From an uncultured Bacteroidota bacterium (GTDB lineage Bacteria; Bacteroidota; Bacteroidia; Flavobacteriales; Flavobacteriaceae): a stretch of DNA of 64,000 bases. The notes under the pieces were generated by a model. It was not told the DNA's origin, searched no databases, and saw only the letters and a list, made by a program, of their open reading frames with translations. The position numbers were made by a program, and so were the translations under genes. Where the stretch lies: positions 1-64,000 of the forward strand of contig CACPQA010000008.1 of the NCBI GenBank assembly GCA_902635965.1, read 5' to 3'. Positions 30,517 through 41,457 of the stretch are shown here, in pieces. The number at the start of each line of letters is the position of its first letter. The stretch's first letter is position 1.

Positions 30517-32238
30517 ATGAATTTAAACATAAGATCAATATTGTTGTTTTCCCTGATTTTTTTATCCTGCTTGCAGTATGACGACGGTAAGATCTTCAAG
30601 AAAATTATTCAAGATTTTGAAAACTTTAAACCATTTGATGATTCTAGATTTCTACTCGGAGATTTTAGTGAGGAAAGGTTTGAAAGAGAGAATCTATTTT
30701 ACAAAAATACATATGAAAGGTTATCTAAAGTAAACAAAAATCTCCTTTCAAAACAGGATAAAATCTCTCATGAACTCTTAACATTTGTTATTAAGAAAAA
30801 AATAGCTGATTTTGATTTTAAAACCCATTATAATCCTATTTTATCGGACGCAGGTTTTCACAACAATTTAGTCTACAGAGTAAAAAAAATTTCAAGTATT
30901 GGCCAAGCTCAAGATTATATCAAAACTTTGGGAGAGATTCCAAATTTCGTGAGGCAAAATATTAAACTGATTTCTAAGAGTCTTGATATGGGTATATCCC
31001 AACCCAAAATAATTTTTGAGGGTTATAATATAACTTATGAAAAACATATTACATCATCATACAAAAATAATTTTTATTACTCCCCTTTTTTAAAACTACC
31101 TACCTCAATTTCAAATTATATAAAAGACAGTCTACAGGTCGTAGCAGCAAATATTATAATGGATTCCGTTATTCCCTCTTTCAAAAAAATTAAATATTTT
31201 TTTGAGAAAGAGTATCTACCTAGGACGAGAAGTACAATTGGAGTATCTCAAACTCCAAATGGAGAAAAGTACTATGAAAGTAGAATTAGGTACTATACCA
31301 CTCTTGAACTCAAGCCAAAAGAAATTCACAATATAGGTATTGCAGAGGTAGAAAAAATAAAAAAACAAATGTTTAAGGTTATTAGCGAAGTGAAATTTCA
31401 GGGTGATTTCAAAGAATTTTTACATTTTCTTAGAACGAATAAAAAATTCTACGCGTCTTCTCCAAAAGAATTATTAGTCCACGCAAGAGATATAGCAAAA
31501 AGATTAGATGAACAGCTACCCAGATTTTTTAAACATTTGCCACGACAGCCCTATGGTGTTGCTCCTGTACCCTTATCAATAGCACCAAAATATACTGGTG
31601 GAAGATATATTCCTGCTCCAAAAGATGGGACTAGCCCTAGTTTTTACTGGGTAAATACTTATAATCTCCCTAGTCGACCTTTATTTAATATCCCCGCTTT
31701 GACAGCACATGAAGCTGTGCCCGGGCATCATCTGCAAGGTGCACTAAACAAGGAACTTCCAGAGTCTATTCCTAAATTTAGAAAAGATTTATATCTATCA
31801 GCATTTGGTGAGGGTTGGGGATTATATAGTGAACTTTTGGCTGAGGAAATGGGTATCTATACCAACCCGTACGAAAAATTTGGTCAATTATCTTACTCAA
31901 TGTGGAGAGCATGTCGGTTGGTAGTTGACACGGGTATACATTCTTTTAATTGGACTAGAGAGCAAGCAATTAACTACATGTTAGATAATACTGCCTTGTC
32001 TGAACACGAAATTAATACAGAAGTAGACAGATATATATCTTGGCCAGGACAGGCTTTGTCTTATAAGATAGGAGAATTGAAAATCATTGAATTAAGAAAG
32101 GAGGCAGAAAAAAAATTAAAAGACAAGTTTAATATTAGAGATTTTCATGAATCGATACTAAAAAACGGAACTCTTACCCTTCCGTTACTTCAAGATCAAA
32201 TTTCAGAATATATAGCTTCAAGCTCATCAAAAAATTAA
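30517..32238 (+). CDS. DUF885 family peptidase-like lipoprotein
   Basis: Lipobox FLSC; LTAHEAVPGHHLQ, AFGEGWGLYSELLAEEMG. Confidence 0.9.
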   Translation: MNLNIRSILLFSLIFLSCLQYDDGKIFKKIIQDFENFKPFDDSRFLLGDFSEERFERENLFYKNTYERLSKVNKNLLSKQDKISHELLTFVIKKKIADFDFKTHYNPILSDAGFHNNLVYRVKKISSIGQAQDYIKTLGEIPNFVRQNIKLISKSLDMGISQPKIIFEGYNITYEKHITSSYKNNFYYSPFLKLPTSISNYIKDSLQVVAANIIMDSVIPSFKKIKYFFEKEYLPRTRSTIGVSQTPNGEKYYESRIRYYTTLELKPKEIHNIGIAEVEKIKKQMFKVISEVKFQGDFKEFLHFLRTNKKFYASSPKELLVHARDIAKRLDEQLPRFFKHLPRQPYGVAPVPLSIAPKYTGGRYIPAPKDGTSPSFYWVNTYNLPSRPLFNIPALTAHEAVPGHHLQGALNKELPESIPKFRKDLYLSAFGEGWGLYSELLAEEMGIYTNPYEKFGQLSYSMWRACRLVVDTGIHSFNWTREQAINYMLDNTALSEHEINTEVDRYISWPGQALSYKIGELKIIELRKEAEKKLKDKFNIRDFHESILKNGTLTLPLLQDQISEYIASSSSKN

Positions 32239-32240
32239 TT

Positions 32241-33221
32241 CTACCTAGAATTTAGAATCCTTGCCATATCTTTGGCACAGTAGGTTATTATCATTGAACA
32301 ACCAGCTCTTTTGAATGCTATTAAATTTTCATAAATTACAGAATCATAGTCTATCCAACCCTTTGACTGAGCAGCTTTTAACATAGCGTATTCACCACTG
32401 ACTTGGTAGGCGGCTATAGGTTGATTAATTTTTGCATTCAAGTCAGAAATTATGTCTAAATAAAATATTCCAGGCTTAACTATTACAATATCAGATCCTT
32501 CATCAATATCAAGTAAAGTTTCACTAATTGCTTCTTTTCTATTGTGAAAGTCCATCTGGTATGTTTTTTTATCACCAAATCCTGGATTGGATGATAACGC
32601 ATCCCTGAAAGGAGAATAAAGATTTGATGCATACTTCACACTGTAACTCATAATCCCGGTATTCTTAAATCCATTGTTTTCAAGAACACTTCTAATTTCA
32701 CCGATTCTCCCGTCCATCATATCGCTTGGAGAAACAAAATCAACTCCAGCTTGAGCATGAGAAAGAGCGATTTTTGATAAAATTTTATTGGTCTCGTCAT
32801 TGAGAATTTTGTTATCCAAAACTATACCGTCGTGACCATATGATGAGTATGGGTCAAGTGCAACATCGGAAATCACCAGAATTTCAGGATTAATGGACTT
32901 AATTAATTTGATTCCCTTTTGTATTAATCCGTTTTGATTTAAAGCTTCAGTTCCTTTATTGTCCTTAAGATTGTTTGGGATTTTTGCAAAGAGTAAGACA
33001 GCTTTTAAACCTAATCCCCATAATGAATCTATTTCTTGTTTTAAGAGATCAAGCGATAACCGAAAGTATCCCGGCATAGATTCTATTTCCTCTTTTATTT
33101 TTTCACCTTCTGTCAAAAAAATTGGGGTCACTAAATCATTGACAGTTAAGTGGTTTTCACGTACAATTTTTCTAATCGAATTAGAATTTCTAAGTCTTCT
33201 TTTTCTTTGTTTTGGAAACAT
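32241..33221 (-). CDS. hemB: Porphobilinogen synthase
   Basis: TPIFLTEGEKIKEEIESMPGYFRLS, YSSYGHDGI, VDFVSPSDMMDGRIG, MVKPG-like IVKPGIFYLD. Confidence 0.96.
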   Translation of the reverse strand: MFPKQRKRRLRNSNSIRKIVRENHLTVNDLVTPIFLTEGEKIKEEIESMPGYFRLSLDLLKQEIDSLWGLGLKAVLLFAKIPNNLKDNKGTEALNQNGLIQKGIKLIKSINPEILVISDVALDPYSSYGHDGIVLDNKILNDETNKILSKIALSHAQAGVDFVSPSDMMDGRIGEIRSVLENNGFKNTGIMSYSVKYASNLYSPFRDALSSNPGFGDKKTYQMDFHNRKEAISETLLDIDEGSDIVIVKPGIFYLDIISDLNAKINQPIAAYQVSGEYAMLKAAQSKGWIDYDSVIYENLIAFKRAGCSMIITYCAKDMARILNSR

Positions 33222-33231
33222 ATGTTTTATT

Positions 33232-34131
33232 TTAAATCCATTCTTTTGGTTTTTTTAATACACAAACAAGCTCACTTTCTGGGCTGTTTTTTGTTGGTTG
33301 AAAATTATACTCCCACCGAACAGTCGGAGGCAAACTCATAAAAATACTTTCTATCCTTCCATTTGTTTTGATTCCAAATTGGGTTCCTTTATCATGAAGA
33401 AGGTTAAATTCAACATATCTGCCCCTTCTAACTTCTTGCCATTTTTTTTGTTTATCTGAGTAGTTAACATTTTTATTTTTATTTACAATTGGCAAATAAG
33501 AGTTCAAAAAATTATCACCAACTGAAGTCACAAAATCGTATAGTTGGTCTACTGATTTAACATTTGGTTTTAAATAATCAAAAAAAATTCCACCGACTCC
33601 TCTTGCTTCTTCCCTATGTTTATTCCAAAAATAATTATCACAATTTTTCTTAAAAATATCATAATAATTTTTGTCATGTTTATCACATGAAATTTTACAA
33701 ACTTTATGAAAATGATTAATATCAAAATTGTCAATATAATAAGGAGTTAGATCAATTCCCCCACCAAACCATTGGTCTACGGGCACATTAGATTTGTTGT
33801 AAAGTTCAAAGTATCTAAGATTGCTATGAATAGTTGGAATCAATGGACTTTTAGGGTGAATCACCAAGCTCAGTCCACAAGCACTAAAGAGAGAATATTT
33901 AGTATTTAAGTAATCTTTCATTGTTTTTGGTAACTCTCCAAACACATTGGATATATTAACTCCTCCTTTTTCAAAAATATTGCCGTTTTCAATAATCTTA
34001 GTAACACCTCCTCCTCCTCCTTCTCTTTTCCACTTTATATTGCTAAACTTTGATTTGCCGTCAACCTTTTCAAGTTCTCTTGTTATTGAAAGCTGAAGGG
34101 TTTGTATGTAATTGTAAAACTCTTCCTTCAT
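33232..34131 (-). CDS. hemF: Oxygen-dependent coproporphyrinogen oxidase
   Basis: KREGGGGGVTKIIENGNIFEKGGVNIS, WFGGGIDLTPYY, RRGRYVEFNLLHDKGTQFG; start at MKEEFYNYIQ rather than the extended listed ORF. Confidence 0.95.
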   Translation of the reverse strand: MKEEFYNYIQTLQLSITRELEKVDGKSKFSNIKWKREGGGGGVTKIIENGNIFEKGGVNISNVFGELPKTMKDYLNTKYSLFSACGLSLVIHPKSPLIPTIHSNLRYFELYNKSNVPVDQWFGGGIDLTPYYIDNFDINHFHKVCKISCDKHDKNYYDIFKKNCDNYFWNKHREEARGVGGIFFDYLKPNVKSVDQLYDFVTSVGDNFLNSYLPIVNKNKNVNYSDKQKKWQEVRRGRYVEFNLLHDKGTQFGIKTNGRIESIFMSLPPTVRWEYNFQPTKNSPESELVCVLKKPKEWI

Positions 34132-34135
34132 TATA

Positions 34136-35158
34136 TTAGATTTGATATTCCTTAACAGAATCCACAAAAGCTTTAGCGTGAGATACAGGTATATTTGGTA
34201 ATATTCCATGCCCGAGATTAACAATATAACTTTCTTTACCAAATTCATTAATCATTTTGTGCACGTCTGATTTGATTTTTGAAATTGGGGAAAGTAATTT
34301 GGCTGGATCATAATTCCCCTGTAAAGTTATATTTCCACCGGATAAATATCTTGCATTTCTTGCAGAGCAACTCCAATCAATTCCTAGACCAGAAGCTCCA
34401 GTTTTAGCCATTTCGTTTAAAGCAAACCAACATCCTTTTCCAAAAATAATAACGGGGGCATAATTCTTAACAGCTGATACAATTTTATTAATATACTTAA
34501 GAGAAAAGTTACTGTAGTCAGAAGGGGATAAAAGTCCACCCCATGAATCGAAAATTTGAACAACATCTGCTCCGGCCTCAATTTGTCCCTTCAAATATTC
34601 AATGGTTGTCAAGGTTATTTTTTCAAGAATTTTTTCAGTTTCTTTTGGATTAGCAAACGCAAATCCTTTAGGTTTATCAAAAGTTTTTGATCCACTACCT
34701 TGAACTAGATAACAAAAAAGTGTCCATGGGGAGCCAGCAAATCCAATTAAAGGAACCCTGTCATTAAGGTCCCTTTTAGTTACTTTAATAGCCTCAAACA
34801 CGTATCCAAGTTTGTCCATAACATTTGGGGTTATTAAATTTTTCACTTTTTCTTTTGAATCTATAGGATTAGGAATGAAAGGTCCAAAATTAGGCTTCAT
34901 CTCAACCTCAATATTCATAGCTTGTAGGACGACCAGTATATCACTAAAAATAATGGCAGCATCAGTTCCTATTTGATCGATAGGCAAAAGTGTTATTTCA
35001 GAAACTAATTCTGGGGTTTTACAGCGAGTAAAAAAATCATACTTATTTTTAAGTTTAATATAATCTGGTAAATATCGTCCAGCTTGTCTCATTATCCATA
35101 CTGGAGGTCTTTCAACTGGGAGACCTTTTAAGGCCCTAAGAAGCAAGTTATTTTTCAT
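34136..35158 (-). CDS. hemE: Uroporphyrinogen decarboxylase
   Basis: [40 protein letters not shown]. Confidence 0.97.
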   Translation of the reverse strand: MKNNLLLRALKGLPVERPPVWIMRQAGRYLPDYIKLKNKYDFFTRCKTPELVSEITLLPIDQIGTDAAIIFSDILVVLQAMNIEVEMKPNFGPFIPNPIDSKEKVKNLITPNVMDKLGYVFEAIKVTKRDLNDRVPLIGFAGSPWTLFCYLVQGSGSKTFDKPKGFAFANPKETEKILEKITLTTIEYLKGQIEAGADVVQIFDSWGGLLSPSDYSNFSLKYINKIVSAVKNYAPVIIFGKGCWFALNEMAKTGASGLGIDWSCSARNARYLSGGNITLQGNYDPAKLLSPISKIKSDVHKMINEFGKESYIVNLGHGILPNIPVSHAKAFVDSVKEYQI

Positions 35159-35163
35159 AAGGT

Positions 35164-35814
35164 TTAGTGTAAAATTTTTACTTTTTCAATAAGATTACTT
35201 ATCGTTGGTTTTTTTGCAATGTGGATGTTTTTAGTATAATTTTTAAGTTCATTAGCTGTTGACTCTCCAATTGCAAAGCATTCTATATTTTCAAAAGAAT
35301 TCAATTCCGCGAAGCATCTTGCACCGGAGGGACTGAAAAACAATGCAATATCAAAATCTTTAAAATATTTGGAATCACAGTAAGATTTGTAGACCTCAAC
35401 AACTCTGAAATTATCATTTTGATTATCGAAGAAGTTTTCGATATTGTTCATACGTTGATTACCGGTAAAAAAAATAAATTTGTTACCCAGTAGGTTTCCT
35501 TCTAAAAATTTAACCATGTCTTTTGAATTTATAAAAAAATTGATGACATTTTGTTTCTTCTTCTTTAAAAGATCTTTGGTTTTTTCACCTACACATATAC
35601 AATTTCTAGGTGTTAATTTTTGATTCTGTGAGAAAAATGAATTAACCGCGTTTTGAGATGAAAAAATAAGTATCTCATCATTTAATTTAATTGAAAATTT
35701 CTTTTCTTCAATTTTTATAAAATCCCACTGTTCAAATTGATGACTACTTAAATCAAGTTGGTTTAACTCATCTGTATTTAAAATTTTGGTTGATAAGATT
35801 CTTTTATTTTTCAT
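35164..35814 (-). CDS. hemD: Uroporphyrinogen-III synthase
   Basis: Position between hemC and hem[27 protein letters not shown]. Confidence 0.85.
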   Translation of the reverse strand: MKNKRILSTKILNTDELNQLDLSSHQFEQWDFIKIEEKKFSIKLNDEILIFSSQNAVNSFFSQNQKLTPRNCICVGEKTKDLLKKKKQNVINFFINSKDMVKFLEGNLLGNKFIFFTGNQRMNNIENFFDNQNDNFRVVEVYKSYCDSKYFKDFDIALFFSPSGARCFAELNSFENIECFAIGESTANELKNYTKNIHIAKKPTISNLIEKVKILH

Positions 35815-36722
35815 TTTATTTTTGCCTCTTCTATATATACTTTACCTCCATCATTTAAAATCTCATTCGCCAGCTTTTCGCCAATTCCATTTCTTTCATC
35901 AATTTTTAGTAAAGCTTCAATGATTTTGGGCTGTTCTCCTTTCATTGAGAAAATTCCACCCTTAAAATCAATAATTTTACCTTTAACCTCAGCAATTGCA
36001 CCAATTGGTGCAGAACAACCACCCTCAAGAGTTCTCAAAAAATCTCTCTCTATTTCTGAACAAATACTTGATTTTATATTATTTATTTTATTTAAAATTT
36101 CAATGACAAATTTATTTTTCTTTAAACATGTTGCTACAATAAAGCCTTGGCAAGGAGCTGGTAGAAAGTTATTTAAAGTTTCCTCATTTTCTTCATAAAT
36201 TTTTAGTCTTGAAAGGGCTGCACTCGCAAAGAATACCCCATCTATTTTAGAATCAGTTTTTAACTTTTCTACTCTTGAGGTAATATTTCCTCTTATCGGG
36301 ATTACCTTATCATTAGGATACTTTAGTTTCCATTGAAATTTTCTCCTGAGGCTCCCAGTTGCAACTGATCTAACTGTTTTTGATTTGCATTCAATATTTT
36401 TCCATAAAATAATATCCTCCCATTTACCCCTTTTTAAAACAGCTCCGATACATACTTCCTCAGCTAGTCTTGTCGGAACATCTTTTAAACTATGAACCGC
36501 AACATCTATTTCTTTGTTTAATAAAGCCTGATCGAGTTCTTTTGTGAAAACTCCTGTAATTCCCATTGAATAAATCGGAGTTTTAAGGTCAATATCTCCA
36601 GAACTTGTAACTGTTCTAATCTCACATTTGATATTTGAATCGTCGAGTTTTTTTTTAACTAAATTGGTTTGCCATAGTGCCAACTTACTGGCTCTTGATC
36701 CCAATATAATTGGCCTATTCAT
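35811..36722 (-). CDS. hemC: Hydroxymethylbilane synthase
   Basis: ILGSRASKLALWQTNLV, HSLKDVPT, ATGSLRRKFQ, EGGCSAPIG; start at MNRPII. Confidence 0.96.
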   Translation of the reverse strand: MNRPIILGSRASKLALWQTNLVKKKLDDSNIKCEIRTVTSSGDIDLKTPIYSMGITGVFTKELDQALLNKEIDVAVHSLKDVPTRLAEEVCIGAVLKRGKWEDIILWKNIECKSKTVRSVATGSLRRKFQWKLKYPNDKVIPIRGNITSRVEKLKTDSKIDGVFFASAALSRLKIYEENEETLNNFLPAPCQGFIVATCLKKNKFVIEILNKINNIKSSICSEIERDFLRTLEGGCSAPIGAIAEVKGKIIDFKGGIFSMKGEQPKIIEALLKIDERNGIGEKLANEILNDGGKVYIEEAKIK

Positions 36723-37959
36723 GATTGTGAAGGTCGAGTTGGAACACCTCATTGAAAATATTCATGGCATCGTTGGCTTTACTCGGATTTTCTTTAAGAT
36801 AAAATGCAAATTGACCGGTTATTTTGTTAATCATTTCATAAGAATGTGATGGACCATTAACAGCAACTCCATTTTTCCTTTTTCGTAGACCCATTTCTGC
36901 ATCTTGTTGTTTTGTTAATTTATCTTTCAGAGCCTTTAAAGCAGGAGCATATCTTCTATCATAAACCCATTGTATAAATTCTTGTTTTATTTCTTCAATA
37001 ATTTCTTGTGCCTTAGGTATGTGTTTTCTTCTTTCTGAAAGAGTGTTGTGAGTAACTTTTGCAAGATCATCTAAATTGACGATTCTAATATTTTTCAGAG
37101 TTTCGTCAATTTGAATATTGGAGGGAATTGTTAAGTCTACAATTAATAAATCCTTATTGTTTTTAAGGAGACTGTTTTTAATTAAAGGTTCTTCAGCACC
37201 TGTAGCCAATACAATTATGTCTGCTTTATTAATTTCAGAATAAATTTTACTGAAATCTTTGACCAAAACGTCAAACTTGTGACCAAGAGTTGCGGCTTTC
37301 TCTATGGAGCGGTTAATTACTGTTATTTTTTTATTTTCAGTGTGTTTAACTAAGTTTTCACATGTATTTCTTCCAATTTTTCCTGTTCCTATTAGTAAAA
37401 GGTTTTTATTTGAAACATCATCAATTTCATTAATAATAAATTGAACCGCTGCATAAGCCATAGAAGTTGCACCTGAAGAAATTTTTGTTTCTGTTTTAAT
37501 TCTTTTACTAGCCTGAATCACGCAATTCATTAGTCTCTCCGTAAAATTACCAATTAGATTTCTCTGTTTTGACTGATTTACGCTACTTTTTAGTTGACCG
37601 ATAATTTCAAAATCTCCTAAAATCTGAGAATCCAAACCAGTACCAACTTTAAAAATATGATTTACAGCTTCCGTGTTTTTGAGAACATAACCAAGATTTT
37701 CGAAAGTTTTAAGATCGCCATTAGAATTTTCGCATAATAAATTAATGAGTATGGAAGGATCATTAACAATAGTATAAATTTCAGTTCTATTGCAAGTACT
37801 ACTTATAAAAATTTCTTTTATTTTGAGGATTTTAGCTTTATCTAAAATTGTTTGTCTTTGTTCGTTAGAAAGACTAAATTTCCCCCTCGTATACAAATCT
37901 GCTTCCCTATAACTAATTCCAATAACATAAAAATTAGTTAAATCACTAAAGTTCTCCAT
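36715..37959 (-). CDS. hemA: Glutamyl-tRNA reductase
   Basis: SSTCNRTEIYTI, GLDSQILGDFEIIGQLK, LLIGTGKIGRNT. Confidence 0.96.
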   Translation of the reverse strand: MENFSDLTNFYVIGISYREADLYTRGKFSLSNEQRQTILDKAKILKIKEIFISSTCNRTEIYTIVNDPSILINLLCENSNGDLKTFENLGYVLKNTEAVNHIFKVGTGLDSQILGDFEIIGQLKSSVNQSKQRNLIGNFTERLMNCVIQASKRIKTETKISSGATSMAYAAVQFIINEIDDVSNKNLLLIGTGKIGRNTCENLVKHTENKKITVINRSIEKAATLGHKFDVLVKDFSKIYSEINKADIIVLATGAEEPLIKNSLLKNNKDLLIVDLTIPSNIQIDETLKNIRIVNLDDLAKVTHNTLSERRKHIPKAQEIIEEIKQEFIQWVYDRRYAPALKALKDKLTKQQDAEMGLRKRKNGVAVNGPSHSYEMINKITGQFAFYLKENPSKANDAMNIFNEVFQLDLHNHE

Positions 37960-38054
37960 TTAAACTCAAATACATCACAAAAGTAACATCACTTGCACAA
38001 AAAAAATAACGATAAAAGTATAATAATTAACGCAAAGAGTATACTTTTGCTCTT

Positions 38055-38098
38055 TATAAGGTAAACAGGGGCTGTCAAACCTGTAAGCGATCCTTATA
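38055..38098. promoter_or_regulatory. Nested inverted repeat in the hemA/AraC divergent intergenic region
   Basis: TATAAGG-TAA-ACAGGGGCTGTCAAACCTGT-AAGCGAT-CCTTATA; outer arms 38055-38061/38092-38098, inner ACAGG/CCTGT 38065-38069/38080-38084. Confidence 0.45.
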
Positions 38099-38127
38099 TA
38101 GATTGATTCTAAATAATTCGTTTAAGA

Positions 38128-39015
38128 ATGTCTGATAAAAATAACGATAAAGGTTTAACAAATAAATTTGAATTAAGTAATGGTTTTTATACGTATCATT
38201 TCAAAAATGATTCTGATTTTAAGGGAACTAGTACAAGAGAAGTAAAAAGAGGTTTAATACAATTCCATTTTTGCGTAAAAGGAGGAGCGAATTTTAATTT
38301 TAATAACGGTAATTATATATTACCAATTGACCAAAATAAAGTTCTATTACTTTTTAATCCAGAAAAAGATCTACCAATTAATTTAAATTTAAATCCAAAG
38401 TCCTCCATCCTTAGTATTATAATTTCTATAAAAAAATTTCATAGTTTATTCTCATCTGATGCTGAAAACATTCCTTTTTTAAGTGATGAAAATACTGCTA
38501 AAAAGTATTATGAATCAATGATTATTACTCCAAGTATGAATTTTGTAATTAATCAAATTATAAAAGCTAAAGTAAACATAAACATGAAATCTTTATATAT
38601 AACTGGTAAAATTTATGAATTACTAAGTCTTTGTTTTAGTAAAAGTGAAGATTCAAGCGTTGAGAATTGTCCCTTTTTGGCCGACGAGGACAACATACGA
38701 AAAATAAGAAATGCCAAGGAAATTGTTCTTCAAAATTTCTCTGAACCCCCTTCATTAGTAGAGCTTTCTAATAGGGTTGAAATAGGACTAAATAAATTAA
38801 AAGAAGGATTTAAAGAGCTTTACGGAGACACTGTTTATGGATATCTCCTAACTCACAAAATGGAAGAAGCTAGGAGAATGTTGGATTCTGGTAAATACAA
38901 CGTCAACGAAGTTGGACTAAAAGTTGGGTATTCAACCGCCAGTCACTTTATTGCTGCATTTAAAAAGAAATTTGGAATTACCCCAAAAAAATATTTACTC
39001 TCATTATCTTCGTGA
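38128..39015 (+). CDS. AraC family transcriptional regulator
   Basis: C-terminal HTH: PPSLVELSNRVEIGLNKLKEGFKELYGDTVYGYL...VGLKVGYSTASHFIAAFKKKFGITPKKY. Confidence 0.93.
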   Translation: MSDKNNDKGLTNKFELSNGFYTYHFKNDSDFKGTSTREVKRGLIQFHFCVKGGANFNFNNGNYILPIDQNKVLLLFNPEKDLPINLNLNPKSSILSIIISIKKFHSLFSSDAENIPFLSDENTAKKYYESMIITPSMNFVINQIIKAKVNINMKSLYITGKIYELLSLCFSKSEDSSVENCPFLADEDNIRKIRNAKEIVLQNFSEPPSLVELSNRVEIGLNKLKEGFKELYGDTVYGYLLTHKMEEARRMLDSGKYNVNEVGLKVGYSTASHFIAAFKKKFGITPKKYLLSLSS

Positions 39016-39041
39016 CAATTTTTTAAAAATATCAACAATAT

Positions 39042-40073
39042 ATGAAAGGAGTTTTATTAGTAAATTTGGGATCTCCCGATACGCCTGAACCTGCTGACGT
39101 AAAAAATTATTTGAGAGAATTTTTAATGGATGAAAGAGTCATTGATTTCCCTTATATCCTTAGAAGTTTATTGGTAAAAGGAATCATTTTAAATACCAGA
39201 CCAAAAAAATCTGCAAAGGCATATAAAAAAATTTGGTGGAAAGAAGGATCTCCTTTAATAGTACTTTCAAAAAGACTTAAGGAAAAGCTAAAGAAAAAAG
39301 TTAATGTACCTGTAGAACTTGCAATGCGATATGGTAATCCATCAATAAAGTATGGTTTGGATTCCTTATCGAAAAAAGGGGTAAATGAAATACTCCTCAT
39401 TCCTTTATATCCACAATTTGCTATGGCGACTACAGAAACTATTTTAGTATTAGCAGAGGAAATTAAAAATAAATATTACCCACATCTAAAATTTTCTTCG
39501 TTTAAATCATTTTATAATGATAAAAACTATATACGGGTTTTATCAAATTCTATTAAAGAGTTTTTGAACAATAAAAAATGGGAGCATCTTTTATTTTCAT
39601 ATCACGGTATTCCAAAACGACATATAAAAAAGTCTGATATTACTAAATCTCATTGTAAGATGAATAATGTTTGTTGTGATACAAAGTCAAAGGCTCATAA
39701 TTTCTGCTACCGTCATCAGTGCATAAAAACAACTCAAGCAGTTGCGAAATTTCTCAAACTTAAAGAAGGCACCTTCTCTACATCATTTCAATCAAGATTA
39801 GGACCTGATCCATGGTTACAACCCTACACAGACAAAACAATAAATAATTTTGCGAAATCTGGAGTAAAAAACATGGCTGTTGTAACACCTGCATTTGTAT
39901 CAGATTGTCTAGAAACGCTTGAAGAAATTGGAATGGAAGCAGTAGAGGATTTTGAAGAAAACGGTGGAGAAAAATTACACGTCGTTCCTTGCATTAATGA
40001 AAGAGACGATTGGGTAGAACTCTTATCAAAATGGGTCACAGAGTGGAATGAAAAGGTGCTTGAAAAAATATGA
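39042..40073 (+). CDS. hemH: Ferrochelatase
   Basis: GVLLVNLGSPDTPEPADVKNYLREFLMDERVID, FSYHGIPKRH, FQSRLGPDPWLQPYT. Confidence 0.97.
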   Translation: MKGVLLVNLGSPDTPEPADVKNYLREFLMDERVIDFPYILRSLLVKGIILNTRPKKSAKAYKKIWWKEGSPLIVLSKRLKEKLKKKVNVPVELAMRYGNPSIKYGLDSLSKKGVNEILLIPLYPQFAMATTETILVLAEEIKNKYYPHLKFSSFKSFYNDKNYIRVLSNSIKEFLNNKKWEHLLFSYHGIPKRHIKKSDITKSHCKMNNVCCDTKSKAHNFCYRHQCIKTTQAVAKFLKLKEGTFSTSFQSRLGPDPWLQPYTDKTINNFAKSGVKNMAVVTPAFVSDCLETLEEIGMEAVEDFEENGGEKLHVVPCINERDDWVELLSKWVTEWNEKVLEKI

Positions 40074-41412
40074 ATCACTCTGCTTCTGAAATGGGAATTG
40101 AACCTATTGGGAAATTACTTGTTAAACACGCATTACCCTCATCACTGGGGATTTTAGTAATGTCTTTAAACGTTCTCATCGACACTATTCTTGTAGGACA
40201 TTGGATTGGTCCGAATGCAATCGCAGCAATTAATATTGTTCTTCCAGTGTCATTTTTTGTGGCTGCCATCGGAATGTCAATCGGTATAGGCGGCGGGTCT
40301 ATTATATCAAGATCACTTGGAAATAAAAATCATGATAAAGCGAATAAAACATTTGGGAATCAAGTTTCATTGACTTTGATATCAACTATTTTTTTTATGT
40401 CTATAGGATTATACTCCACAGATACTTTAATTCCACTGTTTGGAGGTAAGGGTGAATTATTTGATTTAGCTAAAATTTATTACGTAATTGTAATGGTTGG
40501 GGTACCTATCTTGGGCCTATGTATGATGTCAAATAATACAATTAGATCTGAGGGTAAACCCAAGATAGCCATGTATGCTATGTTTATTCCATCTGTGTCA
40601 AATTTATGTTTGGATTATTTATTCATTTATGAATTAGGTTTGGGGATGTATGGTGCAGCTTTAGCAACCACATTATCCTATTTTATATGTGGAACATATA
40701 TATTACGATTTTTTCTTTTAAAAAAATCTGATTTGAAATTAAACATAAGTGATTTGAAATTTGACATAAGCATAGTTAAAGAAACTGTGTCTCTAGGATT
40801 TGTGACTCTATCAAGGCAAGCTGCCGTTAGTTTGACTGTTTTAGTAGTAAATAATATACTTTTTTCGCTGCAGGGTGAGAGTATGATAGCTGTTTACGCT
40901 ATAATCAGCAGAATGTTGATGTTTATGTTATTCCCAATTTTAGGTATTACACAAGGATTTATTCCCATCGCAGGATATAATTTTGGAGCAAAAAATAAAG
41001 ATAGAGTTTTGAATTCAGTAAAAAAAGCTATTATTTATTCAACGGGTATGGCAACAGTAATTTTTTTGTTTATCTATACATTTTCGGATAGCGTAGCAAC
41101 TGCTTTCACATCTGATGTAAATATAATTAACAAAACATCGGATGCCCTCATTTTAGTGTTTATGGCCACACCAATCATTGGCATTCAGTTAATCGGTTCT
41201 GCATATTTCCAAGCAATCGGGAGGGCCTTTCCAGCACTAATGCTTACACTTTCAAGGCAGGTATTTTTTTTAATACCACTAGTTTTTTTCTTTCAAAAAA
41301 ATATGGTGTGTACGGTGTATGGATATCATTTCCGTTGGCGGAGTTGTTATCTACTGTACTTACTGGTATTTATTTGAATTCTGAATTAAAAAAATTAATA
41401 ATAACAACATAA
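40070..41412 (+). CDS. MATE family efflux transporter with apparent -1 frameshift near 41296
   Basis: Listed ORF 40070-41377 ends in a non-MATE-like tail; -1 frame from 41302 reads YGVYGVWISFPLAELLSTVLTGIYLNSELKKLIITT* to 41412, a typical MATE C-terminus. Confidence 0.88.
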
Positions 41413-41457
41413 GCAAGTCCAAAAATGCTTTTTTGTAATTTTATTGAAACTTAAATT

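Noticed and set aside
34132-34248. N-terminal extension of the listed hemF ORF
   Set aside because: Overlaps the end of hemE; MKEEFYNYIQTLQ at 34131 fits a normal HemF start.
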